A stretch of DNA of 64,000 nt from Streptomyces sp. Ru71 (GTDB lineage: Bacteria; Actinomycetota; Actinomycetes; Streptomycetales; Streptomycetaceae). The position numbers and the translations under genes are program-made. Below, in pieces: positions 1 to 8,235 of this stretch; the first letter of the stretch is position 1, and every line of letters begins with the position of its first letter. Under the pieces are notes generated by a model. That model saw only the letters and a list, made by a program, of their open reading frames with translations. It did not search any database and was not told the DNA's origin. The stretch covers positions 94,073 to 158,072 of the forward strand of contig NZ_PQSS01000009.1 in the NCBI RefSeq assembly GCF_002920535.1, written 5' to 3'.

Positions 1-67
1 AGATCGGCGACGGCACGGCGACACTGCCGACGTCTGAGACGGGCTGGAAGTATTGGGAGACCTCGTC

Positions 68-313
68 ATGATCCGCGGGCCCGGCGAAGCAGCGCTGGCC
101 GGATGTGCCACAGTGGCTTCGGCGCTTCTCCTCGTGTCCTGCACATCCAATGCCGACGAAGGCCAGGCCGGCGATCGCAGCCCCTCAACCGCACCGAGCC
201 ACTCCACGACAGTGGCACCGACGTGCTCGTGCTCCACAGGTGAGAAGCCCTCAGCGTTTACGTTGGGGGCTCCTCACCTGATTACCTACCGGTTTTGGCC
301 TGAGAACCCCTGA
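68..313 (+). CDS. Small putative lipoprotein, possibly truncated
   Basis: The ATG at 68 follows a GGGAGA ribosome-binding site. The N-terminus has a short positive region, a hydrophobic stretch and a lipobox-like ALLLVSC, so the product would be a lipid-anchored secreted protein. The remaining ~55 residues are Ser/Thr/Pro-rich and match no domain I recognise. The 3' end runs 28 bp into the convergent reductase gene, so the original C-terminus may have been lost. Family unknown. Confidence 0.4.
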   Translation: MIRGPGEAALAGCATVASALLLVSCTSNADEGQAGDRSPSTAPSHSTTVAPTCSCSTGEKPSAFTLGAPHLITYRFWPENP

Positions 314-996
314 CGGAAGGCCGCCGTGCCGCCCTCCGTTTCTTGGTGGCTCGCTCCGGCCGCGTATGCAAGCGGAGGGGCGATTGCCTGGGCATCCGCT
401 CCCTGGCCGACCCATAGCGCGATGAACAGCGCGGCAGTCGCTTCCAGGAGGCCCGCACGTTCGAGACCGCCGCCGGCCACGGGTTCACAGCCCACGTCCC
501 GTACCAGCTCACGCACACGCCTGAGGGCAGTCTCGTCGTCTCCGCAGACAGGAACGGCCAGTGGTCGCCCGCCGAAGACGGGCGGCCGCATGCGCCACAC
601 ATCCTCGTGGCAGAGGTTGAAAGCCTTGACCACGTGAGCTCCCGGTGCCGCCGCAGCCAGTTGCTGCGCGGCTGATGGGCCTCCTTCCGTCAGCAGCCGG
701 AAGCCCGGCCCGACCGGGTTGGAGCAGTCGAGCAGCACCTTGCCCTCCAGGGCCGTGTGCAGGTCCCGTGCCACCTCTGCTCCCGCCCCGTAGGGCAGCG
801 CGACCAACACCACCTGGCCGGACTCGGCCGCCGCGCGCAGACTGGCAGGCCTCGCGCTGCCTCCGATGCGCGTCGCGAGCCGCTCCGCGTGGTATGCGTC
901 CCGTCCCCCGATGGTCACGTCGTGCCCGGCCCGCACCCAGTGGGTGGCGAGTGCGTCGGCCATGTTGCCCGTTCCCAATACGCCGATTCTCATCAC
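286..996 (-). CDS. NADPH-dependent F420-reductase-like (NAD(P)-binding) protein
   Basis: The 236-residue protein opens with a Rossmann dinucleotide fold (MRIGVLGTGNMADALATHW, glycine-rich loop GxGxMA) followed by an acidic/basic pocket (GGRD) of the type that binds NADP. This is the F420_oxidored (PF03807) layout, whose members reduce F420 or serve as generic NADP reductases. The segment DCSNPVG after the fold is typical of the family. Substrate cannot be told. It is transcribed divergently from an HxlR regulator 71 bp away, a very common redox-enzyme/HxlR pairing, so that regulator probably controls it. Confidence 0.85.
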   Translation of the reverse strand: MMRIGVLGTGNMADALATHWVRAGHDVTIGGRDAYHAERLATRIGGSARPASLRAAAESGQVVLVALPYGAGAEVARDLHTALEGKVLLDCSNPVGPGFRLLTEGGPSAAQQLAAAAPGAHVVKAFNLCHEDVWRMRPPVFGGRPLAVPVCGDDETALRRVRELVRDVGCEPVAGGGLERAGLLEATAALFIALWVGQGADAQAIAPPLAYAAGASHQETEGGTAAFRQGFSGQNR

Positions 997-1067
997 GTGG
1001 CCCCTCTCCGTGCCTGCTTGGACTGTTCACACCGACGCTAGAAGGCCGTTCGGGCACCATTTGGTAC

Positions 1068-1448
1068 GTGACAAGTGATGCCTTCCTTGCCGACTGCCGC
1101 GCCCGCCTCGCCTTCGACCTGCTCTCCAACACCTGGAACGCCGTGGTGCTCTGGGCACTGCGCGACGGTCCCAGGCGCCCGGTCGAATTACGGGAGCGGA
1201 TCGGGGGCATCAGTTCCAAGGTCCTCACCGAGACTCTGCGCAGGCTGCAGTTCAACGGTCTGGTCGACCGGCAGGCAGACCCCGACGCGCCATCACGGGT
1301 CGAGTACCAACTCACAGCCCTGGGCCGGACCTTGCTGGCGCCCATCGACGCCGTCGGCGCGTGGGCCTTCGAGTACGGCGATGAGGTGATGGCAGCCCAG
1401 GAGGCAGCATGCACTCCTGACCCGCAGTCCCCGCCTCCTCACCGCTAA
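1068..1448 (+). CDS. HxlR-family winged-helix regulator
   Basis: I start the gene at GTG 1068, giving 126 aa, the usual HxlR length; the longer upstream frame has no family similarity. The HxlR core is clear: WNAVVLWALRDGP, then RRPVELRERIGGISSKVLTETLRRLQFNGLVDR as the recognition helix, and a wing ending in VEYQLTALGRTLL. HxlR proteins are dimeric DNA-binding regulators, often sensing electrophiles or oxidants. The short shared intergenic space with the reductase at 286-996 suggests auto-regulation and control of that gene. There is no Cys near the N-terminus beyond the one in the ADCRARL segment, which could be a thiol sensor. Confidence 0.85.
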   Translation: MTSDAFLADCRARLAFDLLSNTWNAVVLWALRDGPRRPVELRERIGGISSKVLTETLRRLQFNGLVDRQADPDAPSRVEYQLTALGRTLLAPIDAVGAWAFEYGDEVMAAQEAACTPDPQSPPPHR

Positions 1449-1518
1449 GGGCCTGTTGTGAAGGGGCGGTAGCTGCTCCCGTGAATGCTGATGCGGCCGC
1501 CTGCTACCTTCCGGAGCC

Positions 1519-1968
1519 ATGACCGACAGTGTGTATGTGGGCAATGCGGGCAGGGACGCGGCACTGGACCGGGGGTGGCTGCTGGGGCATTTCAAGGACG
1601 CCTCCGATCCTCGTCATAGCGAGGACGTGGAGATCAAGTGGGGCGTCCACCCGCAGGGCGATGAGCGGGCTCAGTGGGTGACCGGCGAAGAGCGCACCGC
1701 GCTGCTGGTCCTCATCAGCGGGCGCTTCCGGGTGGAACTGCCGGGGCGCAGTGTTCTCCTGGCCGAGCAGGGGGACTACGTCGTGTGGGGCCGGGGCGTC
1801 GATCACTCATGGTTCGCGGAGGAAGAGTCCGTGGTGCTGACAGTCCGCTGGCCCTCCGTTCCTGGCTACAAGGTGACCGATGAGGACGATTCCGCTGCTG
1901 GTCGCAGCCATTCGTTCAGGACCGCGACCAGCACGGTGGCCTCATCTCGGACGGCCGACTTGCCATAG
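1519..1968 (+). CDS. Cupin-fold protein with a replaced C-terminus
   Basis: A GGAG-like site precedes ATG 1519. Residues ~20-115 form a small cupin: beta strands, a GRFRVEL turn, then QGDYVVWGRGVDHSWFAEEESVVLTVRW, with His in the second cupin motif as a possible metal ligand. Enzymatic role unknown. From about residue 118 (KVTDEDDSAAG...) the reading frame runs antisense through the tail of a degraded transposase (1866-2200). The last ~30 residues are therefore not native, and the original stop has probably been displaced by the transposon remnant. Confidence 0.65.
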   Translation: MTDSVYVGNAGRDAALDRGWLLGHFKDASDPRHSEDVEIKWGVHPQGDERAQWVTGEERTALLVLISGRFRVELPGRSVLLAEQGDYVVWGRGVDHSWFAEEESVVLTVRWPSVPGYKVTDEDDSAAGRSHSFRTATSTVASSRTADLP

Positions 1969-2200
1969 CGGGTGGCCACCGCACGGTGGCGCTTGAGGCG
2001 ATTGATCCCGCACTCGACCGCGTGGCGGATGCGGTAGTCGGTCTCGTCGAACTTCGGCGGCCGACCGCCGTGAGAGCCGAGGTTCTTGGCGTTGCGCACC
2101 CTGTCCGCCGGGACGGGAATCGCTGCCTTGATCCCGCGTCGGCGCAGGTGGGCGCGGCAATACTTTCGGGCGGTACGGTCGGGGGGCTCCGACGGTGCGG
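1866..2200 (-). pseudogene. IS5-family transposase, C-terminal remnant
   Basis: The minus strand reads a typical IS5-type DDE transposase tail: HLRRRGIKAAIPVPADRV, then GGRPPKFD, RIRHAVECGINRLKRHRAVATRYGK and a short C-terminus ending at 1866. The Glu of VECGINRLK corresponds to the third catalytic acidic residue. The N-terminal two thirds, with the first two catalytic Asp, are absent, and no terminal repeats are visible. It overlaps the 3' end of the cupin gene and lies just before the serpin. Confidence 0.75.
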
Positions 2201-2312
2201 TCGGACAATGTCCGCGATGGGGGCGGGTGCGCGTCCGATATTCGCATGCGCCACCGCCATGCGATGGCGTACGACTGAGCGCATCGTATGGACGAGTCGG
2301 ACTGGGGGCGGA

Positions 2313-3506
2313 ATGTCGGTCAGAAGAGCGACGGTCCGGGCGGTGAACGAGCTGACCGCCCGCTGGGCGGGGGCGGAGGGCGGCGGCACGGTGTTCTCCG
2401 CGGCGGGGCTGTGGCCGCTGCTGGCGTTCCTCGCCGACGGCGCGGACGGCCCGGCTCGGGCGGAGCTGGCCGATGCACTGGGAGTGCCCGCCGATGAAGC
2501 AGGCGGTTTCGCACGGGAGTTGCTGGAGACCCTGGGCGTGATGCGTGGCCTGGACGCGGCGCTGGGTGTGTGGACCACGCGCAGCCTGGAGCTGCGCGAG
2601 GCGTGGCGGGCGGGGCTGCCGGCCGGGGCGCACGGCGTGCTCACCGGTGACCCCGAGGCGGACCAAGGCGCGTTGGACGCCTGGGCGGCGCAGGCAACGC
2701 GCGGACTCGTCAAGCGGATGCCGGTCGCGCTCACCGACGACACGGACCTGGTGCTGGCGACCGCACTGGCGCTGCGCACGCGGTGGCTGCAGCCGTTCAG
2801 CGAGCGTCCGGTGGAGTTCGAGGGCGGCCCCTGGGATGGGCGCGGCCTGCTGAGCCTGTGGCGGCAGACCGTGCTCCTGGACCGGGTCGGCGTGGCGGAC
2901 ACCCCGCACGGCTTCGTCACCGAACTGAAGGTGCTCGGGGACAACGCCCTCGACGTTCACCTGCTACTGGGAGAACCGGACATGACGCCAGATCAGGTTC
3001 TGGGAGCGGGCGTCGGCGTCCTCGCGGGCCGACACCATGTGACACCGGGACCGCGGCTGCCGTTCGGATCGGTCGGGCCGGGGCTGGCCGTGGTACGCGA
3101 GCGGTCCGAGACGCCCGACCCGCCGACGCTGGACGTGATGACGGTGGCGTTCGACCTCGCGGCGGAGCACGAACTGCTACAGCGGTCCCGCCTCTTCGGG
3201 CTCACCACCGCAAGCGACACCACGCGCGGCCACTTCCCCGGGATCTCCCGAACCCGTCCCCTGGCCGTCGAGTCGGCCCGCCAGGCGGCGATGGCCCGCT
3301 TCGGATCGCACGGGTTCGAGGCCGCCGCCGTGACAGTGATCGGGGCCGCCGGGGCCGGCATACCCCAGCTTCGCTGGCTGACCACCCGCGTTCGACTCCG
3401 CTTCGACCGACCCTTCGGCTTCCTCGCCGTGCAGCGGCACACCCGGCTGGCACTGGCGGCCGGCTGGGTCACGGACCCGACGCCGTATCGGGACGAAGAG
3501 CCCTGA
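2313..3506 (+). CDS. Serpin-family protein (serine protease inhibitor fold)
   Basis: I start at ATG 2313 behind GGGGG, giving 397 aa; the frame upstream only reads through the transposase remnant. Serpin features are the N-terminal helix with NELTARWAG and VFSAAGLWPLLAFLADGA, a reactive-centre hinge (FEAAAVTVIGAAGAG, small residues as needed for loop insertion) and the C-terminal breach motif FDRPFGFLAVQ. Serpins trap proteases by a suicide conformational change; the scissile bond would lie shortly after the hinge. No signal peptide is evident, so a cytosolic role is likely. Bacterial serpins are uncommon and their targets in Streptomyces are unknown. Confidence 0.8.
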   Translation: MSVRRATVRAVNELTARWAGAEGGGTVFSAAGLWPLLAFLADGADGPARAELADALGVPADEAGGFARELLETLGVMRGLDAALGVWTTRSLELREAWRAGLPAGAHGVLTGDPEADQGALDAWAAQATRGLVKRMPVALTDDTDLVLATALALRTRWLQPFSERPVEFEGGPWDGRGLLSLWRQTVLLDRVGVADTPHGFVTELKVLGDNALDVHLLLGEPDMTPDQVLGAGVGVLAGRHHVTPGPRLPFGSVGPGLAVVRERSETPDPPTLDVMTVAFDLAAEHELLQRSRLFGLTTASDTTRGHFPGISRTRPLAVESARQAAMARFGSHGFEAAAVTVIGAAGAGIPQLRWLTTRVRLRFDRPFGFLAVQRHTRLALAAGWVTDPTPYRDEEP

Positions 3507-3585
3507 CGCCGACCCTGCGCACCGCCTCCGCGACCGGCGGCCCACCCTCACGGTCGGGGGGCGGTAGCCCGTCACAACTGGGCCT

Positions 3586-3849
3586 GTGACATGCACGCCG
3601 GCAGCGTCTGCCGTACCCGGGACGGCGGACGCCTCCCGGTGGAGCGCTACCGTCTTCACCCTCACCGTGGTTGAGCGTCTGATGCAGACATGGTCCCGAA
3701 CCGACGAAGTGCTGGGCGGCCGCTACTTCTGGTGCTCCGACGGCCTGATCGTCCGGGACCCTGGCATCGCCAACATGTTCCAGGTACTCGCCGGTCTGCT
3801 CGACTCCGGCGACTTCACGCACGTTCTGCAGAGGCTCGACGACGAGTAA
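3586..3849 (+). CDS. Conserved-looking hypothetical protein
   Basis: The 87-residue frame is convincing only from about residue 28 (VERLMQTWSRTDEVLGGRYFWCSDGLIVRDPGIANMFQVL onward), so the true start may be GTG 3667 or ATG 3682. No family recognised. The C-terminal half looks helical with a DDE end. It may be a surviving fragment of a larger gene, since flanking DNA is poor in coding signal. Confidence 0.4.
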   Translation: MTCTPAASAVPGTADASRWSATVFTLTVVERLMQTWSRTDEVLGGRYFWCSDGLIVRDPGIANMFQVLAGLLDSGDFTHVLQRLDDE

Positions 3850-4054
3850 CTCCTCTCCTGGAAAGATCAGTTGGTTCATCACGGACCCGTCCCCCGGGAC
3901 GGCGCACCCCCCGGTGCGCTGCGTCCGGGGCGTACTCCGCCGAATCAGTGTGATCACCGGCCACTGCCGCTCGTCGAGGCGCACAGCATGGACGGCGACA
4001 CGGTCGCAGTCAGATGCCAGCCGGACGCCGGGGCGGGTTGCGCCCGTCCCGGTT

Positions 4055-4145
4055 CTGCTTCCCGCGCATGCGGGGATGGTCCCGCCGCCGCCATGGCCGA
4101 CGCGCAGCGCCGCGGCGGCTGTCCCGCGTCCGCGGGGCCCGTCGC
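4055..4145. CRISPR. Relic CRISPR: one type I-E-like repeat, one spacer, one decayed repeat
   Basis: Positions 4055-4083 (29 bp) contain the core CCCGCGCATGCGGGG followed by ATGGTCCC, which resembles the 29-bp type I-E repeats common in Streptomyces. After a 33-bp gap, 4117-4145 repeats the design in decayed form (CCCGCG..CGCGGGG). The 62-bp period equals one repeat plus one spacer. No repeat is recognisable 61 bp upstream, there is no AT-rich leader, and no cas gene lies in the window, so this is an orphan relic at best. Confidence 0.45.
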
Positions 4146-4155
4146 TGCCGTGCTC

Positions 4156-4836
4156 TCAGCCCGCCACCGGCTCCGCCGCGAGGAACCGTTCCACAGCCTT
4201 CCTCGCGCGGCGGTCGAACTCGGCGTACTGAGCCTCGCGTTCGGCTCCCGCGACCGCGTCGCCGACCAGCAGGTTTCCCTCGGCGTCGAGGCGCTGCGGG
4301 CGCTCTTCGGCGTCGGGGAGGAGAGCGACGGAGGAGTAGGCGAATCCGCAGTAGTAGGCGATACCTTCGCTCAGGTTGGTCTCCAGCACGGCACGCATCC
4401 CCTCGGTGACGGGATCGTCGGAGGTGACACCGGCCAGGCCGAGCCACAGCATGCGCTTGCCGGCCAGGCGGGGCTTGCTGCGGCCGTAGGCGAATCCGTA
4501 GTTCCATACTCGGTCGATCCAGCCCTTGAGGAGGGCAGGCACACTCTGCCAGTACACGGGGAACACGGCGACGACGAGATCGACGTCGAGGATGCGCCGC
4601 ATGTGGGCCTGCGCCTCGTCCGAGTACGGCTTGTCCCGGTCACCCCAGTCGGGCTGGTCCGCTACGTTCATCCGCGGGTCGAACCCTTCAGCGTGCAGGT
4701 CGAGCAGGTCGACGCTGTACCCGGCGTCCTTCAGTTGCGCGACGGTACGGCGGGCCGTGTGCGCCGTGAGGGAGTCCGCGCGGTGGTGAGCCACGACCAC
4801 AAGGGCGGTCCCGGCTGTGCTGTCGAGGTGCGGCAT
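4156..4836 (-). CDS. NAD(P)H oxidoreductase, flavodoxin-like fold (NQO/MdaB type)
   Basis: The start at ATG 4836 has AGGAGAAACG directly upstream; the longer frame lacks homology. The 226-aa protein shows the flavodoxin_2 pattern: ALVVVAHHRADSLTAHTARR for the FMN-phosphate region, LLDLHAEGFDPRM, then VFPVYWQSVPALLKGWIDRVWNYGFAY, the signature stretch of quinone reductases such as MdaB/KefF/NQO1. The likely reaction is two-electron reduction of quinones or similar acceptors with NAD(P)H and bound flavin. It is divergent from an AraC regulator 104 bp away that probably controls it. Confidence 0.87.
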   Translation of the reverse strand: MPHLDSTAGTALVVVAHHRADSLTAHTARRTVAQLKDAGYSVDLLDLHAEGFDPRMNVADQPDWGDRDKPYSDEAQAHMRRILDVDLVVAVFPVYWQSVPALLKGWIDRVWNYGFAYGRSKPRLAGKRMLWLGLAGVTSDDPVTEGMRAVLETNLSEGIAYYCGFAYSSVALLPDAEERPQRLDAEGNLLVGDAVAGAEREAQYAEFDRRARKAVERFLAAEPVAG

Positions 4837-4940
4837 CGTTTCTCCTGACTGGTCTTGGTCGGTGCTGCCCGTCCAGTACACGAGTGATCGACTGGATGAT
4901 CCATAGGAGAAACGCTCCATGACATAGGAGTTCGTCTACG

Positions 4941-5879
4941 ATGGCCCCCGTGGATCCCTTGAGTTCTCTACTCAGCGGCATCCGGGCTGAGGGCTCGGTG
5001 GTCAGCCACGCTGTGCTGGAAGCGCCCTGGACCATCCGCTTCGCCGACGGTGCCCCGCTCACCATGGTCAGCGTGTTGCGCGGCGGCGGCACCCTGCGCC
5101 TGCCCGACGGAACCGAACGAGCGGTCCGCGCCGGTGACACGGCCGTCGTACGCGGCCCGGACACGTTTCACCTCGCGGACGCGTCGACCTCCTTCGACCG
5201 CCCCCACTCCGAGTACGAGATCGCCTGTTTCACGAAATCCGCCGAGTGCACCGCCCAAAACCTCGGCGGCATCCGCTGGGGCAACGATCCGGACGGAGCA
5301 ACCGCACTGATCGTGGGCGCTTACCGCGCCTCAAGCCGTCGCCACGAGCGACTGCTGCGCGGCCTGCCGCCGGTGCTGGTGGTCAGTGAGGACGCCGACG
5401 TCTGCGCCTGGCTGGAGCAAGCCGCCGTCGATGCCGCCCTGCACTCGGCCGGCTCGCAAGCGCTGATGGACCGGCTCCTGGACTGGGCCCTGGTGTGCAC
5501 GCTGCGCTCCTGGTTCGAGCAGGCGCGTTCGGACGCACCGCACTGGTACCGCGGCATGGCCGACCCGATGCTCGCCCCCGCTCTCCAAGCCTTCCACGCC
5601 CAGCCCTCCCAGAGGTGGACCGTGGCCGCGCTCGCCGCCCAGTCCGGCGTCTCCCGGGCACTGTTCGCCAAGCGCTTCACCGAGATCATGGGCCGTCCTC
5701 CGCTCGCCTACATGACCGAATGCCGCATGGACGAGGCCGAGGCTCTGCTGTGCGAAACCGACCTCGCCATCGCCCAGATCGCCAAATCCGTCGGCTACGC
5801 CGACGCCTTCGGCTTCAGCGCCGCATTCAAACGCCACCGCGGCCTCAGCCCCAGCGTCTTCCGCACCGCAGCGGCCTGA
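4941..5879 (+). CDS. AraC-family regulator with N-terminal cupin (cupin_6)
   Basis: The 312-aa protein has an N-terminal cupin-like sensor (residues ~10-180, with GGGTLRLPDGTERAVRAGDTAVVRGPD). A C-terminal double HTH follows (~215-310): WTVAALAAQSGVSRALFAKRF, then DLAIAQIAKSVGYADAFGFSAAFKRHRGLSPS, the classic AraC second helix-turn-helix. This architecture usually pairs with a neighbouring oxidoreductase, as here. ATG 4941 or GTG 4950 could start translation. Effector unknown. Confidence 0.9.
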   Translation: MAPVDPLSSLLSGIRAEGSVVSHAVLEAPWTIRFADGAPLTMVSVLRGGGTLRLPDGTERAVRAGDTAVVRGPDTFHLADASTSFDRPHSEYEIACFTKSAECTAQNLGGIRWGNDPDGATALIVGAYRASSRRHERLLRGLPPVLVVSEDADVCAWLEQAAVDAALHSAGSQALMDRLLDWALVCTLRSWFEQARSDAPHWYRGMADPMLAPALQAFHAQPSQRWTVAALAAQSGVSRALFAKRFTEIMGRPPLAYMTECRMDEAEALLCETDLAIAQIAKSVGYADAFGFSAAFKRHRGLSPSVFRTAAA

Positions 5880-5939
5880 CTATGTGATCTGCCGCGGGCA
5901 CTGCGTGCCTTTCTCACTGTGCGACGGCGCTCCCCAGGA

Positions 5940-6200
5940 CTAGGTAGCGTCCTGTCGATCACGCCTGGCCAGGGTGATGGCGGCGCGGTAGCGGTCGGGG
6001 AGTTCGTCGTAGCGGGTGGCGATGCCGGCCATTGCTTGAGGCGGTTGAAGCAGCGTTCGACGACATTGCGGCGGCGGTAGACGGCTCGAAGCCGCAGGGC
6101 CGTTCACGGCGCCGGCGTCGGCCTGCGAGTTGGTCGACGCGTTCGGGGATGGTCGCTTTGATGCCGCGTCTGCGTAGGTAGGCGCGGAAGGTGCGGGGCG
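5940..6200 (-). pseudogene. IS5-family transposase remnant, frameshifted
   Basis: Pieces in two minus-strand frames together spell an IS5-type tail: RTFRAYLRRRGIKATIPERV, then CRRTLLQPPQ..AMAGIATRYDELPDRYRAAITLARR. The frame changes between these pieces and the N-terminal catalytic part is missing. It is related to, but not the same as, the remnant at 1866-2200. It abuts a terminal-protein relic on the same strand, so the junction is a deletion or rearrangement scar. Confidence 0.65.
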
Positions 6201-6325
6201 CGTACGGCATCGGCCAGGCGCTGCGCGAGGTCGGGCCAGGGATGCTTGATCTGGTCTTTGAATGTACCGCTCAATGGTGCGCTGGGAGACACCGAGCACG
6301 TCGGCTACCGCGTGGGTGCTCTTAG
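6200..6325 (-). pseudogene. Telomere terminal protein (Tpg) fragment
   Basis: Read leftward, two frames give STKSTHAVADVLGVSQRTIERYI and then, after a frameshift near 6260, KDQIKHPWPDLAQRLADAVR. This reproduces the helix-turn-helix segment of Streptomyces Tpg proteins (pattern AVGVSQRTVERY...PRxDLAxRLxxxVR), which cap the ends of linear chromosomes and plasmids. About 42 residues of the normal ~185 remain. It is clearly inactive, but it indicates that telomere-derived DNA has been recombined into this locus. Confidence 0.6.
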
Positions 6326-6354
6326 TACTGCAGCCGCAGTTGCTGTGACCGGTG

Positions 6355-6542
6355 GTCCGGTTGGTCGTCGGGCCGACCTCATCCGACTGAGCGTGAACGA
6401 GATACGCCGCCTGCTGAGCAAGCTCGCCCACGCCGTCCGGCACGAAACCGAACACGTCCTGCACTGGTCACGCCGGCGACGACGCCACCAACACCGAGCC
6501 CGACTCAGCCAATACCGCCGCCGTGGCCACCGGCCTCCGTAA
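6355..6542 (+). pseudogene. Transposase C-terminal remnant (IS4/IS701-like tail)
   Basis: The plus strand reads DLIRLSVNEIRRLLSKL followed by HVLHWSRRRRRHQHRARLSQYRRRG and stop at 6540. The LHWS-WRRxHQ-RAR-HYRRR ending is characteristic of the C-terminus of a common Streptomyces transposase group. Only the last ~55 residues survive. It faces the Tpg and IS5 relics, adding to the rearrangement scar at 5.9-6.5 kb. Confidence 0.55.
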
Positions 6543-6553
6543 CTGCGGCGGTG

Positions 6554-7780
6554 CTAGACCGCCGCATCCCGCGCCGGTTCCCGGGTGGCGGCGCGGAGTG
6601 TCTCGTGCCGGGCGGCCCGGGGCTCAGCGAGCAGGACCGCCACCGCGCAGGCTCCGAGCAGGCCGCCGACGAGCACCGCGCCCCGTACGCCGGGACCGGT
6701 GGTCAGCAGGAAACCCCCGAGGAAGGAGCCACCCGCGATACCGACGTTGAAGACCGCGGAACCGGCGGCCGAGGCCATCTCGGTGCTGCCGGGCGCCACA
6801 TGGAGGATCCTGTTCTGCAGAGCCGTGGTCATCGAGGACATGGCGAATCCCAGCAGGGCCATCAGGCAGACGGCCAAGAAGGCCGTGCCGCCGAACGCGT
6901 ACAGGCCGAACATCGTCGCCGTCAGCAGGCCTACGGCCAGCACCAGCGTGCCGCGGGGCCAGTGATCCACCACGGCGCCGGCCAGGACAGTGCCGGCTAT
7001 GCCCGCGATGCCCGAGGCCAGCAGCAGTGGGGCCACGGCCGCCTGGGAGAAACCGGTCACCTCGGTGAGGAAGACGGTGATGTACGTGTACCCAGTGAAG
7101 ACGCCGCAGATCACCAGGACAATCGCCGCCATCAGCACCAGGAACCGGCGGCGGCTCGGTTCGGTGCCGGTCGTGGCGTGGCTCTCCTCCCCGACCGTGG
7201 GGGGCAGCAGCGTGACGACCGCGAGCAGAGCGAGGAAGCCGAGGCCGCTCATCACCAGGAAGGGCACCCGCCAGCCAGTCTGCTGGCCCAGCCAGGTGCC
7301 GGCTGGGACACCCACCACACCGGCCAGCGAGAGGCCGGAGAACAGCCCGGCGACCACCCGCCCGCGTACCTCGGGAGGGAAGAGACCTGCGGCGGTCGCC
7401 GCGACGATCGACCAGAACACCGAGTGGGTGAGCGCGACGGTGATCCGGGCCGCGAGCAGGACCCAGTAGCCGGGGGTGGCGGCGGAGACGAGGTTCGCCA
7501 CCACGAACAGGATCAGCAGCCAGGCGAGCAGGGCCCGTCGCGGCACCCGGCGGACCAAATGAGTCAGGGGCACCGAGGCGACCGCCACCACGATGCCGTA
7601 CCCGGTCACCAGCCGGCCGGCCTCCGCCTCGGAGACCCCCAGGTCCTTTGCGATCAACGGGAGCAGACCGACGGGCAGCGTCTCGACAGTACTGAGCGAG
7701 AACAGTGCCAGGGCCAGGGCCACCAGGACGACCACGGCGGCCGAGGTGCGTATCGGGGGTTTGCTTCCAGGGTCCGGCAC
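6554..7780 (-). CDS. MFS drug/sugar exporter (AraJ-like, DHA1)
   Basis: The 408-aa protein has about 12 membrane-spanning segments and the DHA1 pattern. The first helix has STVETLPVGLLPLIAKDLGVSEAEAG, the loop after TM2 has THLVRRVPRRALL, and motif C-like glycines occur in TM5 (SGLSLAGVVGVPAGTWLGQQTGWRVPF). These are proton-driven exporters of small molecules in the inner membrane. Start GTG 7780 follows GGAAGG. An imperfect palindrome (TTCCC, 6 nt, GGGAA) near 7875-7892 upstream could be an operator, but no regulator gene is adjacent. Confidence 0.9.
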   Translation of the reverse strand: MPDPGSKPPIRTSAAVVVLVALALALFSLSTVETLPVGLLPLIAKDLGVSEAEAGRLVTGYGIVVAVASVPLTHLVRRVPRRALLAWLLILFVVANLVSAATPGYWVLLAARITVALTHSVFWSIVAATAAGLFPPEVRGRVVAGLFSGLSLAGVVGVPAGTWLGQQTGWRVPFLVMSGLGFLALLAVVTLLPPTVGEESHATTGTEPSRRRFLVLMAAIVLVICGVFTGYTYITVFLTEVTGFSQAAVAPLLLASGIAGIAGTVLAGAVVDHWPRGTLVLAVGLLTATMFGLYAFGGTAFLAVCLMALLGFAMSSMTTALQNRILHVAPGSTEMASAAGSAVFNVGIAGGSFLGGFLLTTGPGVRGAVLVGGLLGACAVAVLLAEPRAARHETLRAATREPARDAAV

Positions 7781-8235
7781 TGTCCTGTCCTTCCCGTTTC
7801 GGTGGGGCCGGTGACCGGACGGCCGAGGGAGCGGTCGCCGGGCCGGGCGGCGTCATTGAATACGCCTCCTCCTTTCCCATGCAAGGGAATTGCTGTAACC
7901 GGCCCGTAAACTGCGGCAGACTGCTGGTTTTTGGGCTGGAATGCAGAGTCAGTCGAAAACTTTCGAAGGTTGAGATCGGCCTCGGCAACCCTGTTCCCTG
8001 GGTGCCTGCACGCCTGTCAACGGCCCATCTCTGTGCATGGTGGACGACACAACAGGCGGAAACCACCGGGAAAGACAGGCGAACCAGTGTCGCCTTCCCC
8101 GGCTGCGGTTATGCGGCTGATTCGCCCATGCCTGCCTGCCCGTTCTGCGGGCCGGCCGACTGGATACGGAGAACTAAGGCGCGTTGCGCAAGGCTGCGCT
8201 CGGGCAGGTCAGAGCCGGTGAACGGGGCTGTCTGC
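7781..8235. other. Non-coding gap upstream of the MFS gene
   Basis: It holds the MFS leader and promoter region with the imperfect TTCCC/GGGAA palindrome. No reading frame here has convincing codon bias or family resemblance. Confidence 0.5.

Noticed and set aside
6551..7909. 452-codon plus-strand frame opposite the MFS gene
   Set aside because: Antisense of a clear transporter; the translation is Gly/Gln/His-rich without fold features.
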